A stretch of 64,000 nt of DNA, from the NCBI GenBank assembly GCA_041667115.1, contig JBAYFO010000010.1:12279-76278 (forward strand). The letters run 5' to 3'. Origin of the DNA: UBA1563 sp041667115. GTDB taxonomy: Bacteria; Bacteroidota; Ignavibacteria; Ignavibacteriales; Ignavibacteriaceae. The position numbers and the translations under genes were made by a program. Shown here in pieces: positions 17,559-26,290 of the stretch (positions within the stretch are counted from its first letter, which is position 1; every line of letters starts with the position of its first letter). The notes beneath the pieces are model-generated. The model was not told the origin of the DNA. It searched no databases and saw only the letters and a list, made by a program, of their open reading frames with translations.

Positions 17559-17590
17559 AGCGGCAATCTTAATCTTATGGTTGCCGCTTT
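17559..17590 (+). terminator. Rho-independent terminator after M13 peptidase
   Basis: AGCGGCAA (17559-17566) pairs perfectly with TTGCCGCT (17581-17588) around a 14-base loop, followed by TTTTATTTTA. It lies 8 bases after the stop codon and separates the peptidase from the defence operon. Confidence 0.85.
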
Positions 17591-17615
17591 TTATTTTATG
17601 ACTATGAACTATTCC

Positions 17616-17646
17616 TTGATAAAAGGAACTGGTGTTGTTAAGTTTC
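17616..17646 (+). promoter_or_regulatory. Putative Bacteroidota-type promoter of the defence operon
   Basis: TTG at 17616-17618, exactly 20 bases, then TAAGTTTC at 17639-17646, 7 of 8 matches to TAnnTTTG. It sits between the upstream terminator and the methylase start, leaving a leader of about 40 bases. Confidence 0.5.
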
Positions 17647-17694
17647 GGGTGAGGTAATTTTACAATACGATTAATTTAGAGAATTTTATTATAA

Positions 17695-19020
17695 ATGAAA
17701 TTTATTGATTTATTTGCGGGACTCGGAGGTTTTCACAAAGCGTTGCACGAACTAGGACATGAGTGTGTATTTGCCAGTGAACTAGACCCGACATTACAAA
17801 AGCTATATTTTGATAATTGGGGTGTAGTAGCTAAAGGAGACATAAAACATATCGTAGAAAACGAAATTGATATGATACCTCCCCATGACATTTTATGCGC
17901 TGGTTTTCCGTGCCAACCATTCTCGAAGGCTGGTAATCAAGCGGGTAGGAAAGACAAAGTTAGGGGAAATCTCTTTGATGAAATCGTAAAAATTCTAAAG
18001 CACAGAACTCCAAATTATTTTATTCTTGAAAATGTACCGTACATAAGACAACATGACAATGAGGAAACTTGGAACTACATGCATGGTGAATTAACTAAAT
18101 TAGGTTATAAGGTTGATCATGAAATTTATTCACCGCAGGATTTTGGAATTCCTCAAAACAGGAAACGAATTTTTATAGTTGGTTCAATCATGGGGCTTGA
18201 GCATTTCTCTTTCAGAGAAATTGACAAACAAAAGACATCTTTAGTTGGCATTCACGAATTCATTGAAGAAAATCCGACAAATTTTAAGTCATTACCAAGA
18301 GCAAACCAAGAATGTATCAAACTTTGGCAAAAGTTTATTGACTTAATTCCTAAGAAAACAAAACTCCCGAGTTTTCCAATTTGGGGAATGGAATTTGGCG
18401 CAACATATCCTTTTGAAAAATCTTATCCATTAAAACTTTCAGTAAAAGAGTTGGGAGAATTCAAAGGAAATTTTGGTTATAGTTTACATGGACTTTCAAA
18501 AGAAGAACAAAAAGCCAAATTACCAAGCTATGCAAGAGTTAAAAGCGCCTTCCCATCCTGGAAACGTACTTACATAAAAAAAAGTAGAGAATTTTACATA
18601 GACAATAAAGAGTATGTGGAAGAAGTGATAAGAGAAATTGCCAAATATCCTTCTCAGAGTTGGCAAAAATTAGAGTGGAATGTTGGAGATAGCAAAAGAA
18701 AAATTACTGATTATATAATACAATTTAGAGCTTCAGGAATTAGAATTAAAAAGGCCGATTTCTTCCCATCTCTTGTTTGCTCAAGTACGCAAATCCCAAT
18801 TATTGGTTGGCAAAAGCGATATATAACGCGAGGGGAAGGATTAAAACTTCAATCGTTGGAAAACCTGACTTTGCCCACTAACGATAACGCTGCTTTCAGA
18901 GCTTTGGGAAATGCAGTAAATGCTTTTATAGTAAAACTCATCGCATCTGAATTAATAAAAGAATTAAATATAAGCAAACAAGATTTCATTAATGAAGAAA
19001 TTAAAAATGATGCAGCATAA
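17695..19020 (+). CDS. DNA (cytosine-5) methyltransferase
   Basis: Transfers a methyl group from S-adenosylmethionine to C5 of cytosine. 441 residues. Motif I is FIDLFAGLGGF at the N-terminus, motif IV is GFPCQPFSKAG with catalytic Cys73, motif VI is ENV at 112-114, motif VIII is QNRKRIFIVGS near 154-164, and motif X is RALGNAVNAF near the C-terminus. The target-recognition region between VIII and IX is unusual enough that specificity cannot be guessed. It is the first gene of a four-gene operon and overlaps the next by 29 bases; as the modification subunit it should protect host DNA from the rest of the system. Confidence 0.96.
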   Translation: MKFIDLFAGLGGFHKALHELGHECVFASELDPTLQKLYFDNWGVVAKGDIKHIVENEIDMIPPHDILCAGFPCQPFSKAGNQAGRKDKVRGNLFDEIVKILKHRTPNYFILENVPYIRQHDNEETWNYMHGELTKLGYKVDHEIYSPQDFGIPQNRKRIFIVGSIMGLEHFSFREIDKQKTSLVGIHEFIEENPTNFKSLPRANQECIKLWQKFIDLIPKKTKLPSFPIWGMEFGATYPFEKSYPLKLSVKELGEFKGNFGYSLHGLSKEEQKAKLPSYARVKSAFPSWKRTYIKKSREFYIDNKEYVEEVIREIAKYPSQSWQKLEWNVGDSKRKITDYIIQFRASGIRIKKADFFPSLVCSSTQIPIIGWQKRYITRGEGLKLQSLENLTLPTNDNAAFRALGNAVNAFIVKLIASELIKELNISKQDFINEEIKNDAA

Positions 19021-20548
19021 CAGAGTAAATATTAGACCGAATGTGACCATGCTTTCTGTTCTTAAGTTTCTAGAATACGAAACATGGTTTGCTTTAGCTG
19101 AATTTGTTGACAATGCAATTGCAAGTTTTCAAAGTAATCAAGGTGAACTTAAACAAATCCATGGGAAAGACTTTCAACTGGTAGTTTACATTGAAATAAA
19201 TGATTCTGAGAATAAAATCATTATAAGAGACAATGCAGCAGGAATCGATGAGGAAAATTATCCAAGAGCATTTAGAGCGGCTGAAATACCTCCTGACACT
19301 TCGGGGCTTTCGGAGTTTGGAATGGGGATGAAATCAGCTGCGTGCTGGTTTTCTGATTTATGGAGCGTAAGAACCACGGCACTAGGAGAAGCGACAGAGA
19401 AGACTGTGAAGTTTGATATGAATAAAATATTTGAAGAAAAAATTGAAGAGCTAGACTTTGAAATTAAAACAACCGAAAAAGAACATCACTATACAATCAT
19501 TGAACTTTGTAATGTACACAAAATGCCAAGAGGAAGAGGACTTGGCAAGGTCAAATCACATTTAACTAGTATTTATCGGGAATTTATTCGTAAAGGCATT
19601 TTGAAATTATACGTTGATAATGTTAAACTTCAATATCACGACCCAAAAGTCCTTAATGTTGCAAGGTATGATGACTTAAAAGGAGAACCAATATTGTGGA
19701 AAAAGGATATTGAATTTCTGGTAGAAGAAGGATTAAGTGTACACGGTTTTGTGGCCATTAGGGAAACGGGGTCTACTTCCGAAGCTGGATTTGCCTTATT
19801 TCGCAAAGGTCGAGTAATTGAAGGCAGTTTTGATAATGGTTTCAGGCCTGAATATATTTTTGGTAATCCAAATAGTTTTCGTTATCAACGGCTTTTTGGC
19901 GAATTACATCTTGAGGGTTTTGAAGTTATTTTTACAAAAAAGGGAGTTAAGTGGGATGATAATTTTGATGTGTTTTTAGAACTTTTAAAGGAAGAACTAG
20001 AGAGGGATGACTTTCCTATTCTCAAGCAAATAGATAGATACAGGGCTCGTGCAACGGAAACAGAATATAAAATTGCAAAAAAAGCATTAGATATAACTGT
20101 AGATGATCTTGAAAAGAAAGCCCCATATGCGATTCAAGAAGTAATCAATTCGACAAGGGTTGCAGAACCTGAACAACAAGAATTGACGATAACAGATAAA
20201 CTTATCCACCGTGATTTCGAAATTCGTTTCAATAAAGTTAATTGGAGAATTTCAATAGAACTATCTTATGATCCTTCATTAAAAGAATTAATAGAGATAG
20301 GCAATCATTTAATTAAAGCAAAAACGAACAAAACCTCGGTTAAACAAATAGGAATTAGATTATCACTTACACATCCATTCATGGTTGAGTTTGTTGGTGT
20401 TGATAATTCCAAAATTGAACCTGTTCTCCGGATTATGGCTGCATTAGGCTTATCTGAGGTAATTGCAAAAGAAAGTGGAATAAAAACACAAGGGGAAGTG
20501 AGAAGAAATTTTAACGAGCTAATTTCAAGTTTATCAAAGGGAGTATAA
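18992..20548 (+). CDS. MORC/MutL-like GHKL ATPase of defence operon
   Basis: 518 residues. The N-terminal GHKL fold shows an N-box EFVDNAIASF (Glu37, Asp40, Asn41), a DNAAGI G1-box at 80-85 and a SEFGMGMKSAA G2-box at 107-117, matching ATP-dependent clamps of the Hsp90/MutL/MORC group. The C-terminal half has no domain I can name. Bacterial MORC-like ATPases next to a C5 methylase, a Z1 protein and a REase-fold protein were described by Iyer, Abhiman and Aravind (2008) as predicted restriction systems. The start at 18992 overlaps the methylase; Met codons at 19007 and 19010 are alternatives. Probable role: DNA-loading or signal-gating ATPase. Confidence 0.9.
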   Translation: MKKLKMMQHNRVNIRPNVTMLSVLKFLEYETWFALAEFVDNAIASFQSNQGELKQIHGKDFQLVVYIEINDSENKIIIRDNAAGIDEENYPRAFRAAEIPPDTSGLSEFGMGMKSAACWFSDLWSVRTTALGEATEKTVKFDMNKIFEEKIEELDFEIKTTEKEHHYTIIELCNVHKMPRGRGLGKVKSHLTSIYREFIRKGILKLYVDNVKLQYHDPKVLNVARYDDLKGEPILWKKDIEFLVEEGLSVHGFVAIRETGSTSEAGFALFRKGRVIEGSFDNGFRPEYIFGNPNSFRYQRLFGELHLEGFEVIFTKKGVKWDDNFDVFLELLKEELERDDFPILKQIDRYRARATETEYKIAKKALDITVDDLEKKAPYAIQEVINSTRVAEPEQQELTITDKLIHRDFEIRFNKVNWRISIELSYDPSLKELIEIGNHLIKAKTNKTSVKQIGIRLSLTHPFMVEFVGVDNSKIEPVLRIMAALGLSEVIAKESGIKTQGEVRRNFNELISSLSKGV

Positions 20549-20549
20549 T

Positions 20550-22796
20550 ATGACGGAAGTTATAGAAATTCAAAATAATATAAACAACGGAAATTGGATT
20601 CCGTTTGTTGGAGACGAAACAAATGAATTACTGCGGAGTAACTCAAAACTTGTAGATGTGAATAGAAATTTGAACATAGCAGGCCAAAGGGTACGTGATG
20701 AAGCTTATCGCATAATGAAATTGTGCGGAAATCCAAATATTTCAACAAACAACGAAACTGGAATTGTCATAGGTTTCGTTCAAAGCGGAAAGACACTTTC
20801 ATTTACTACTCTTACCGCTTTGGCCAGAGACAATAACTATCAATTAGTCATTCTAATTGCAGGGACGTCTGAACTTTTACTAGACCAATCTACTAAACGC
20901 CTACGAAGTGATTTGAGATTAGAAAGCAGGTTCGACCGCAAATGGACACTGTTACAAAATCCAAGAAGAACTGAGGATAGAGAAACCATAGAAACAACGT
21001 TAGCCCAATGGGCAGACCAAACCTTTTCAGAAGACCGTTGCAGAACGCTTCTTATAACAGTTATGAAACAAAAGGATCATCTCTTAAATTTGAGAAATCT
21101 TTTTTCGGGTTTACAGTTAGTGGGTGTCCCAGTGTTAATTATTGATGATGAAGGTGATCAAGCAAGTCTAAACACAGCTGCAAGGAGAGCGGCAAGAAGA
21201 GGAATAGATATAGATGATTTAACTGAAAACGATGTATCAACCGTTTACCGCAGAATTACAGGATTAAGATCAATTTTTCCTCACCACACATTCTTACAAT
21301 ACACTGCAACACCTCAAGCAAATCTGTTCATTAATATAACAGATCGACTTTCTCCAAATTTTATTAAACTGCTTACTCCGGGTGAAGATTATATTGGAGG
21401 TATACAATTTTTTCAGCAAAACCCAGAATTGATAGTAGAGATTCCGTTAGCAGACATTCCAGTCCCAAGCCAACCGTTTAATGAAGTACCTGGTAGTTTA
21501 TTACGAGCATTGCAAATATTTTTTCTTGGCGTTGTTGCCGACGATGTCTATATTAAAAATCAAAGAAATCGATCTATGCTTGTACACCCATCACGCCTGC
21601 AATGGGATCATAACATTTATATCGGATGGGTACGAGAGATCTGCCACAGTTGGCAAAGATTGCTTTCAGGAAATGATCAGGAAGAAAAAGCGTCATTACT
21701 TGCAGAGTTCCGCATCGCGTATGATGAATTACTAGCTAGTTCAGGGGATTCATTACCATCTTTTGAAAAATTGACAGATCACAATTTAATTCACTCTATA
21801 CAATACACGCAAATTGTTGAAGTAAATACACGACAAGGCCCAACCCCTCAAATTCATTGGCACGACTGGTATTCATGGATACTCATAGGGGGTCAATCGA
21901 TGGACAGAGGGTTTACTGTAGAGGGGTTGACGGTGACTTATATGCCAAGAAATCTCGGAGTTAACAATGCTGACACAATCCTACAAAGAGCAAGATTTTT
22001 TGGTTATAAGAGAGGCTATTTAGGTTTCTGTCGTGTCTATCTTCCACAAGTAACAATAGATGCTTTTAATGCAATTATCGAACACGAAGAAGATGTGAGA
22101 GAAAGATTAGTAGAATTTGACATAAACAATAAACATCTGAACACTTGGGCCAGGGAGGCCGTATTAGACCAAATGCTTAATCTCACTCGATCAAACGTTC
22201 TTTACGATGATTTAGACAGAGATAGATTCGGTAATGACTGGTACAGAATAAATGCACCACATGACACTGAAGCATACATTGCAACAAATCGAATAGCATT
22301 GTTTGATTATTTATCTCAAAGAGAAGCAACCTTTACAGAAAATGAAGGTCACGAAAATAGGACTGATGTCCAAAAACATCTTTTTGCGCGAATTTCTATG
22401 CGAGATTGTTTAGAAAATTTACTGAATAAATTTAAATTTACAAGAGACAGTGATTCGGCAACCTATTCAAGTTTGAGGGGAATTTTGAAACGATATTTAG
22501 AGGAACATACCACTGAGCAGTGTCTAATTTATCTGATGAGTGCAAACAGTTTGACAGATTGGAAAAGAAGAACTCGTAGGTTAGATAGGAATGACGAAAT
22601 ACAACAACTTTTTCAAGGGCGAAACCCACTAGATGGTGAAATAATCTACCCTGGTGATTCAGAAATAAAGAATAATAGTTTATTAACTGTTCAAATTCAT
22701 TTGCTTGATATTAAAGACACTACACTAACAAGTGTACCAACTCTTGCTATTTGGGTACCTGAACACATTGGAAGAGATATTATAAGACAAGTATGA
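20550..22796 (+). CDS. Z1-domain P-loop ATPase of defence operon
   Basis: 748 residues, related to superfamily II helicases. Walker A GFVQSGKT lies at 75-82, the DEAD-like box is LIIDDEGDQAS near 197-206, and FLQYTATPQANLF near 248-260 corresponds to motif III. The Z1 signature GGQSMDRGFTVEGL (447-460) is followed by ADTILQRARFFGYKRGY, equivalent to the helicase arginine motif. Z1 proteins are known mainly from MORC-linked restriction loci. The ATG follows the ATPase stop after a single base, and its own stop overlaps the next start by 4 bases, so all four proteins are made together. Predicted role: DNA translocation coupled to cleavage. Confidence 0.93.
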   Translation: MTEVIEIQNNINNGNWIPFVGDETNELLRSNSKLVDVNRNLNIAGQRVRDEAYRIMKLCGNPNISTNNETGIVIGFVQSGKTLSFTTLTALARDNNYQLVILIAGTSELLLDQSTKRLRSDLRLESRFDRKWTLLQNPRRTEDRETIETTLAQWADQTFSEDRCRTLLITVMKQKDHLLNLRNLFSGLQLVGVPVLIIDDEGDQASLNTAARRAARRGIDIDDLTENDVSTVYRRITGLRSIFPHHTFLQYTATPQANLFINITDRLSPNFIKLLTPGEDYIGGIQFFQQNPELIVEIPLADIPVPSQPFNEVPGSLLRALQIFFLGVVADDVYIKNQRNRSMLVHPSRLQWDHNIYIGWVREICHSWQRLLSGNDQEEKASLLAEFRIAYDELLASSGDSLPSFEKLTDHNLIHSIQYTQIVEVNTRQGPTPQIHWHDWYSWILIGGQSMDRGFTVEGLTVTYMPRNLGVNNADTILQRARFFGYKRGYLGFCRVYLPQVTIDAFNAIIEHEEDVRERLVEFDINNKHLNTWAREAVLDQMLNLTRSNVLYDDLDRDRFGNDWYRINAPHDTEAYIATNRIALFDYLSQREATFTENEGHENRTDVQKHLFARISMRDCLENLLNKFKFTRDSDSATYSSLRGILKRYLEEHTTEQCLIYLMSANSLTDWKRRTRRLDRNDEIQQLFQGRNPLDGEIIYPGDSEIKNNSLLTVQIHLLDIKDTTLTSVPTLAIWVPEHIGRDIIRQV

Positions 22797-23776
22797 ATTT
22801 AATTGAGTTATACGATTCGCTTTCCTTCCCTGAAGAAGAAAATATAAATACTTTCAACGCTCTTCCAATTTCTGATTATCCGCAACACAGAATTGCAATT
22901 GATATTGAGGGGAATCCCGTTTTGCTTTTATCTGTTGTCGATACTTTCAAGAACACTGGTTTGAAAAATTTTAGGTTGAAGTATTTACAACTTAAACAGA
23001 ATGTTGAGTGTAAAATTACTGAGAAAGGTAATAGTTGTTTCCAAACTTTTACAATAATTGCATTCACATGTTCAGACAGAAATTTACAAGAATATTTTTT
23101 AAGGATTTCTGAGACACTTGTAAAAACATTAAGCAATAGACCCTCACAACAAAAAGTAATTGAAGCGTTAGACAAATTTGTTGAAATTTTTCGTTCTTTG
23201 ACAGATACACCAACAAACACAGTTCATGGCCTTTGGTCAGAATTGTTTTTAATTGCCAATTCAACAAATCCGAGAACCCTTGTGAATTACTGGCACAACC
23301 TACCAGAAGAAAAGTTTGATTTTAATTCAGGTGAAGAAAAAATTGAAGTGAAAAGCAATTCAAACTTTGAGCGTATTCATATATTTTCATCAGAACAGCT
23401 AAATCCACCACCTAGAACTCAGGTTTTGATTGCTTCAATTTTTGTTCGACAACATAGTAGCGGTATAAATATTCAGCAACTTGTTGACAGCATTACAGAC
23501 ATGGTTCAAAACGATATAGACCTTACCTACAAACTAAATAGTATAGTCTTTAAAACGCTGGGTAATTCATTAGAACAATCAATAAAAATAAAATTTGACT
23601 ACAACATCGCAAAAGTTTCATTGCTGTATTACCGTCATCAAGATATTAATAAGATTGAAGAAATCAATATTCCAAACGAAGTTTCGGAAGTTAAATATAA
23701 ATCCGATTTAACGAATTTACGTCCTATAAAAATAAATGAGTTGAAAATTATTAAGCAGTTATTTGCCGCAATTTAA
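22793..23776 (+). CDS. PD-(D/E)XK nuclease-like protein (DUF4420-type)
   Basis: 327 residues, no signal peptide. A REase-fold pattern is visible: Glu150 in HGLWSELFLI, Asp176 in KFDF, and ExK at 185-187 in KIEVKS. This spacing fits the PD-(D/E)XK family annotated as DUF4420/PF14390, which co-occurs with Z1 and MORC-like genes. It is the most likely DNA-cutting subunit of the operon. The start overlaps the Z1 stop in ATGA. Genes often found at the end of such loci (AIPR, Vsr) are not present here; after 126 bases comes an unrelated gene with its own promoter. Confidence 0.88.
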   Translation: MNLIELYDSLSFPEEENINTFNALPISDYPQHRIAIDIEGNPVLLLSVVDTFKNTGLKNFRLKYLQLKQNVECKITEKGNSCFQTFTIIAFTCSDRNLQEYFLRISETLVKTLSNRPSQQKVIEALDKFVEIFRSLTDTPTNTVHGLWSELFLIANSTNPRTLVNYWHNLPEEKFDFNSGEEKIEVKSNSNFERIHIFSSEQLNPPPRTQVLIASIFVRQHSSGINIQQLVDSITDMVQNDIDLTYKLNSIVFKTLGNSLEQSIKIKFDYNIAKVSLLYYRHQDINKIEEINIPNEVSEVKYKSDLTNLRPIKINELKIIKQLFAAI

Positions 23777-23821
23777 AACAACTTATTTTTCTTATCAGCT
23801 AAAAAATATTCCTAAAATTCC

Positions 23822-23854
23822 TTGCTTTTGTTAATCATTTTTAGCTTATTTTTG
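23822..23854 (+). promoter_or_regulatory. Putative promoter of the 247-residue orphan gene
   Basis: A perfect TAnnTTTG box, TATTTTTG, lies at 23847-23854. TTG triplets at 23822 and 23828 are 22 and 16 bases away, so the -33 spacing is not ideal. A GGAG ribosome-binding site follows at 23892-23895, 7 bases before the start. Confidence 0.35.
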
Positions 23855-23902
23855 CAGAACAAATAAGTTCTGATTTTTATTAACATTCTCTGGAGAAATG
23901 CA

Positions 23903-24646
23903 ATGCCAGTACAAGAAACAGGTCATGCAAAGAATGTAGCTAACTTTGAAGACCTTATTTCCTTTTGCGTCGGCTACGGCGCAAGCTACAACCCCTCTAA
24001 AGATTCAATCAAACTCCCGGCGCTAAACACCCTTCATGCTATAGCAAAAACTAAATTGGCTGAAGTTAACGCGGCACAAACTCCCTGGGCTAACGCGGTT
24101 GCCGCGCGTGAAATCCTCTTTAAGCCTTTAAGCAAGCTTGTCACCCGCGTAATTAATGCGCTCGATGCAAGCGAGGTTCCTAAACAAGTGGTTGATAACG
24201 CTAAAACCCTTGCAAGAAAAATTCAAGGAAAACGGGCTACTCCTAAAAACACTCCGCCTCCCGCAGACCCTGCAGTTCCCGATGAAGAAAGTGCAAAAAA
24301 CATTTCTGCTTCTCAAATGGGCTTTGATAATAGAATTGATAATCTGGACAAACTTATTCAACTTTTATCAGCCCAAACCGGTTACGCTCCAAACGAAACA
24401 GAATTAACAACAACAGCTTTAACAACAATCCTCACAAACATGAAAGCTGCTAACACCGCGGTAATTAACGCCTATACTCCTTTAAGCAATACCAGGATCG
24501 AGAGAAATAATATTCTCTATCAAGCGGAAACGGGACTCGTTGATATAGCTGCCGGTGTAAAAAAATATGTAAAAAGCGTTTTCGGCGCAACAAATCCGCA
24601 GTACAAACAAATAAGCGGCTTAAAATTTATTAATCTCCAGAATTAA
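23903..24646 (+). CDS. Orphan 247-residue helical protein upstream of 21-bp array
   Basis: I do not recognise a characterised family. The protein is cytoplasmic by sequence (no signal or membrane segment), alanine-rich and mostly helical. Two similar halves flank a Pro-rich linker near 110-135 (TPPPADPAVPDEE): the first has LPALNTLHAIAKTKLAEVNAA with RVINALDASEVP, the second has TELTTTALTTILTNMKAANTAV with AAGVKKYVKSVFG, which suggests an internal duplication of a helical bundle. It has its own ribosome-binding site and a hairpin terminator. Its codon use is more even than the AT-rich defence genes before it. A 21-bp tandem array starts about 30 bases after the terminator. Confidence 0.75.
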   Translation: MPVQETGHAKNVANFEDLISFCVGYGASYNPSKDSIKLPALNTLHAIAKTKLAEVNAAQTPWANAVAAREILFKPLSKLVTRVINALDASEVPKQVVDNAKTLARKIQGKRATPKNTPPPADPAVPDEESAKNISASQMGFDNRIDNLDKLIQLLSAQTGYAPNETELTTTALTTILTNMKAANTAVINAYTPLSNTRIERNNILYQAETGLVDIAAGVKKYVKSVFGATNPQYKQISGLKFINLQN

Positions 24647-24658
24647 GCTATATGAGAA

Positions 24659-24685
24659 AAGCCGCCTCAATTAAAAAGGCGGCTT
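24659..24685 (+). terminator. Hairpin terminator after orphan gene
   Basis: AAGCCGCCT (24659-24667) pairs with AGGCGGCTT (24677-24685) around a 9-base loop. The tail is CTCTACTTT, only moderately T-rich. It sits 13 bases after the stop of the orphan gene. Confidence 0.75.
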
Positions 24686-24710
24686 CTCTACTTTAGCAAT
24701 AAGCTTCCGT

Positions 24711-24995
24711 AAAAAGAAAATAGCCACCTACATTTAGGAAACTTCTCACTATAAAAAGGAAACAGCCTTCCGTATTTAGGAAACTCGCGTCTGAAAAAAG
24801 GAAATAAGCGGCTGCATTTAAGAAACTTTCGACTGCAGAAAGGAAAGAGGCGACTGCATTTAGGAAACTTCCTCCTACAGAAAGGAAACAACCAACTGTA
24901 TTTAGGAAACTCCCGACTGTAAATAGGAAACTAGCCTCTGTAAAATGGAAATTCCCACCCATAAAATGGCGTTTTCCCTCTAAAAACCGGGAAAT
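24711..24995. repeat. Degenerate 21-bp tandem array with GGAAAC core
   Basis: The core GGAAAC or a close variant begins at 24737, 24758, 24779, 24800, 24821, 24842, 24863, 24884, 24905, 24926, 24947 and 24968, twelve units exactly 21 bases apart (the last is GGCGTT), with one more GGAAAT at 24990. Between cores the sequence varies strongly. Units alternate: TTTAGGAAAC at 24737, 24779, 24821, 24863 and 24905, against an A-rich AAAAAGGAAA or AGAAAGGAAA form at the units between, so there is also a 42-bp higher-order period. Units are contiguous with no spacers, so it is not a CRISPR. On the minus strand two frames stay open because 21 is a multiple of 3. Confidence 0.92.
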
Positions 24996-25284
24996 CAGCC
25001 CATAATCACATTTTATTCAAATTTAACGTTTTTAAGAAGGTTTTTCGAAAAGGCAAAAAAAATGCCCGGTGGAGGGCTACCGGGCGTGGGAAGATTCACT
25101 ATGGGGGGTAAGCATAATGAATCATGGGTACAAAACTATAGTACTTTTTTTTAAAAAGCAAGTCTTTTTTTCGGTTTTAAATAATTTTTTTTACTTTTTT
25201 TTATTTGCCAAAAATAATGCCAAAAACACCTTTTTGCCCATCAAAAAACCAACACAGCTTCTCACTCCCAAACGTTGTTCCAAA
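24996..25284. other. Gene-free stretch with a strong hairpin
   Basis: Between the 21-bp array and the hydrolase terminator I see no convincing gene. GCCCGGT (25064-25070) pairs with ACCGGGC (25079-25085) around GGAGGGCT, making a stable hairpin. A 17-codon open frame starting ATGGGGGGTAAG at about 25099 follows and ends near a run of T at 25144-25152, but it has no clear ribosome-binding site. A structured small RNA or a leader is possible; nothing proves it. Confidence 0.4.
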
Positions 25285-25312
25285 TAAAAAGGGCAACAGC
25301 GTTGCCCCTTTA
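25285..25312 (-). terminator. Terminator of the lipid-handling operon
   Basis: GGGCAAC (25291-25297) pairs with GTTGCCC (25301-25307) around AGC, extended by A-T pairs after one mismatch. Read leftward the stem is followed by TTTTTATTT, a good rho-independent tail, 25 bases after the hydrolase stop. Confidence 0.85.
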
Positions 25313-25336
25313 TTATCAATGCTTTTAAGCGCATCC

Positions 25337-26281
25337 TCACTTTTGTAAATAATTTAAAACCGTTGCATTAAACTCTTCCGGATGCTCTATCTGCAGCATG
25401 TGTCCGCAATTATCTATTTGATGGAGGGTGCAATTTTTCATGGTTTTTGCTCCTGCTTCAAATACACAAGAGGTAAACCCGGGGTTCAAATATGGATTCG
25501 GGATCAACCCGTCATACTTTCCGTAAATAACTAACGTAGGAACCGTAATTTTATCAAGCTTATCCCACGTCGGTTCGTCAAGCATGCCGTTTACACTGCG
25601 AACAACCGCGTAAGAAAAATCATCAAACTCTTTTGCCTTTGCCATACGGACGCGCTCTTCAACCATCCATTCCCATTTATCAGACCACGTATAGAAGTTC
25701 ATAGCAAGATTTCTTCTAATTCCTTCTTCGGAAGTTTTTTTCACTCCGGAAACAGTCATAACACTGCGGAGCCAATCGCCTTCGCCTTGTTCAAATTCTT
25801 CAAAGCCTGCGGGAGAAGCTAAAATCAGTTTTTCCAGCCGTTCCGGAAAACGTAGAGCAAAATTAATTCCTACTTGACCACCCATTGAGTGTCCGACATA
25901 AATAAATTTATCGATCTTTAATTCATCAACTAACCGTTTTATTTGATCGGCGAAGAAACTCATGTTGTACAAGTAATAATCTTTTTGCGATTTTCCGTAA
26001 CCGGGCAGATCAACCGCAATTACGCGATAGTGCTTGGCAAGTTCTGCAATGTTGTACCGCCAAAAACCGGCGTTGCTCGCAAGACCATGAACAAGTACTA
26101 TCGTTTGCTTTCCCTGTCCCTCATCAATAAAGGAGATGGAAGGATTTGATAAAACTTTTTTTGTTGGAAATCCGTAATCGAAATCGGAAAATTCCAGAGG
26201 GGACATTTTAGTATAAAGATAACCCGAACATCCGCTGAACAAAAAAGTTGTCATAAGTATAAATCCAAATAATTTTTTCAT
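25337..26281 (-). CDS. α/β-hydrolase lipoprotein
   Basis: 314-residue serine hydrolase of the α/β-hydrolase fold, probably an esterase or lipase. The N-terminus MKKLFGFILMTTFLFSGC is a lipoprotein signal with Cys18 as lipidation site, so the enzyme is anchored to a membrane outside the cytoplasm. The oxyanion segment VLVHGLASNAGFW, the nucleophile elbow GHSMGG, an acid in YGKYDGLIP and the His in CGHMLQIEHPEEF complete the catalytic set. It is the last gene of the long leftward lipid operon, 9 bases after the outer-membrane protein gene. Likely role: releasing acyl or alcohol products from esters for uptake (inference from neighbours). Confidence 0.92.
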   Translation of the reverse strand: MKKLFGFILMTTFLFSGCSGYLYTKMSPLEFSDFDYGFPTKKVLSNPSISFIDEGQGKQTIVLVHGLASNAGFWRYNIAELAKHYRVIAVDLPGYGKSQKDYYLYNMSFFADQIKRLVDELKIDKFIYVGHSMGGQVGINFALRFPERLEKLILASPAGFEEFEQGEGDWLRSVMTVSGVKKTSEEGIRRNLAMNFYTWSDKWEWMVEERVRMAKAKEFDDFSYAVVRSVNGMLDEPTWDKLDKITVPTLVIYGKYDGLIPNPYLNPGFTSCVFEAGAKTMKNCTLHQIDNCGHMLQIEHPEEFNATVLNYLQK

Positions 26282-26290
26282 GGGTTTCTC

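Noticed and set aside
17695..23776. DISARM or BREX system
   Set aside because: The helicase/DUF1998/PLD genes of DISARM and the PglZ/BrxC genes of BREX are missing; the gene set matches MORC/Z1 loci instead.
24688..24962. Minus-strand frames over the 21-bp array encoding seven-residue repeats
   Set aside because: Two overlapping frames stay open only because the period is a multiple of 3 and lacks stops; no ribosome-binding site is visible, and the linker changes are not synonymous-biased in an obvious way.
24711..24995. CRISPR array
   Set aside because: Units are contiguous 21-mers without a conserved repeat of 23-47 bases and unique spacers, and no cas gene is present.
25069..25287. 72-codon rightward frame after the array
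   Set aside because: Composition is low-complexity, it runs through the poly-T stretch and a hairpin, and no ribosome-binding site is seen.
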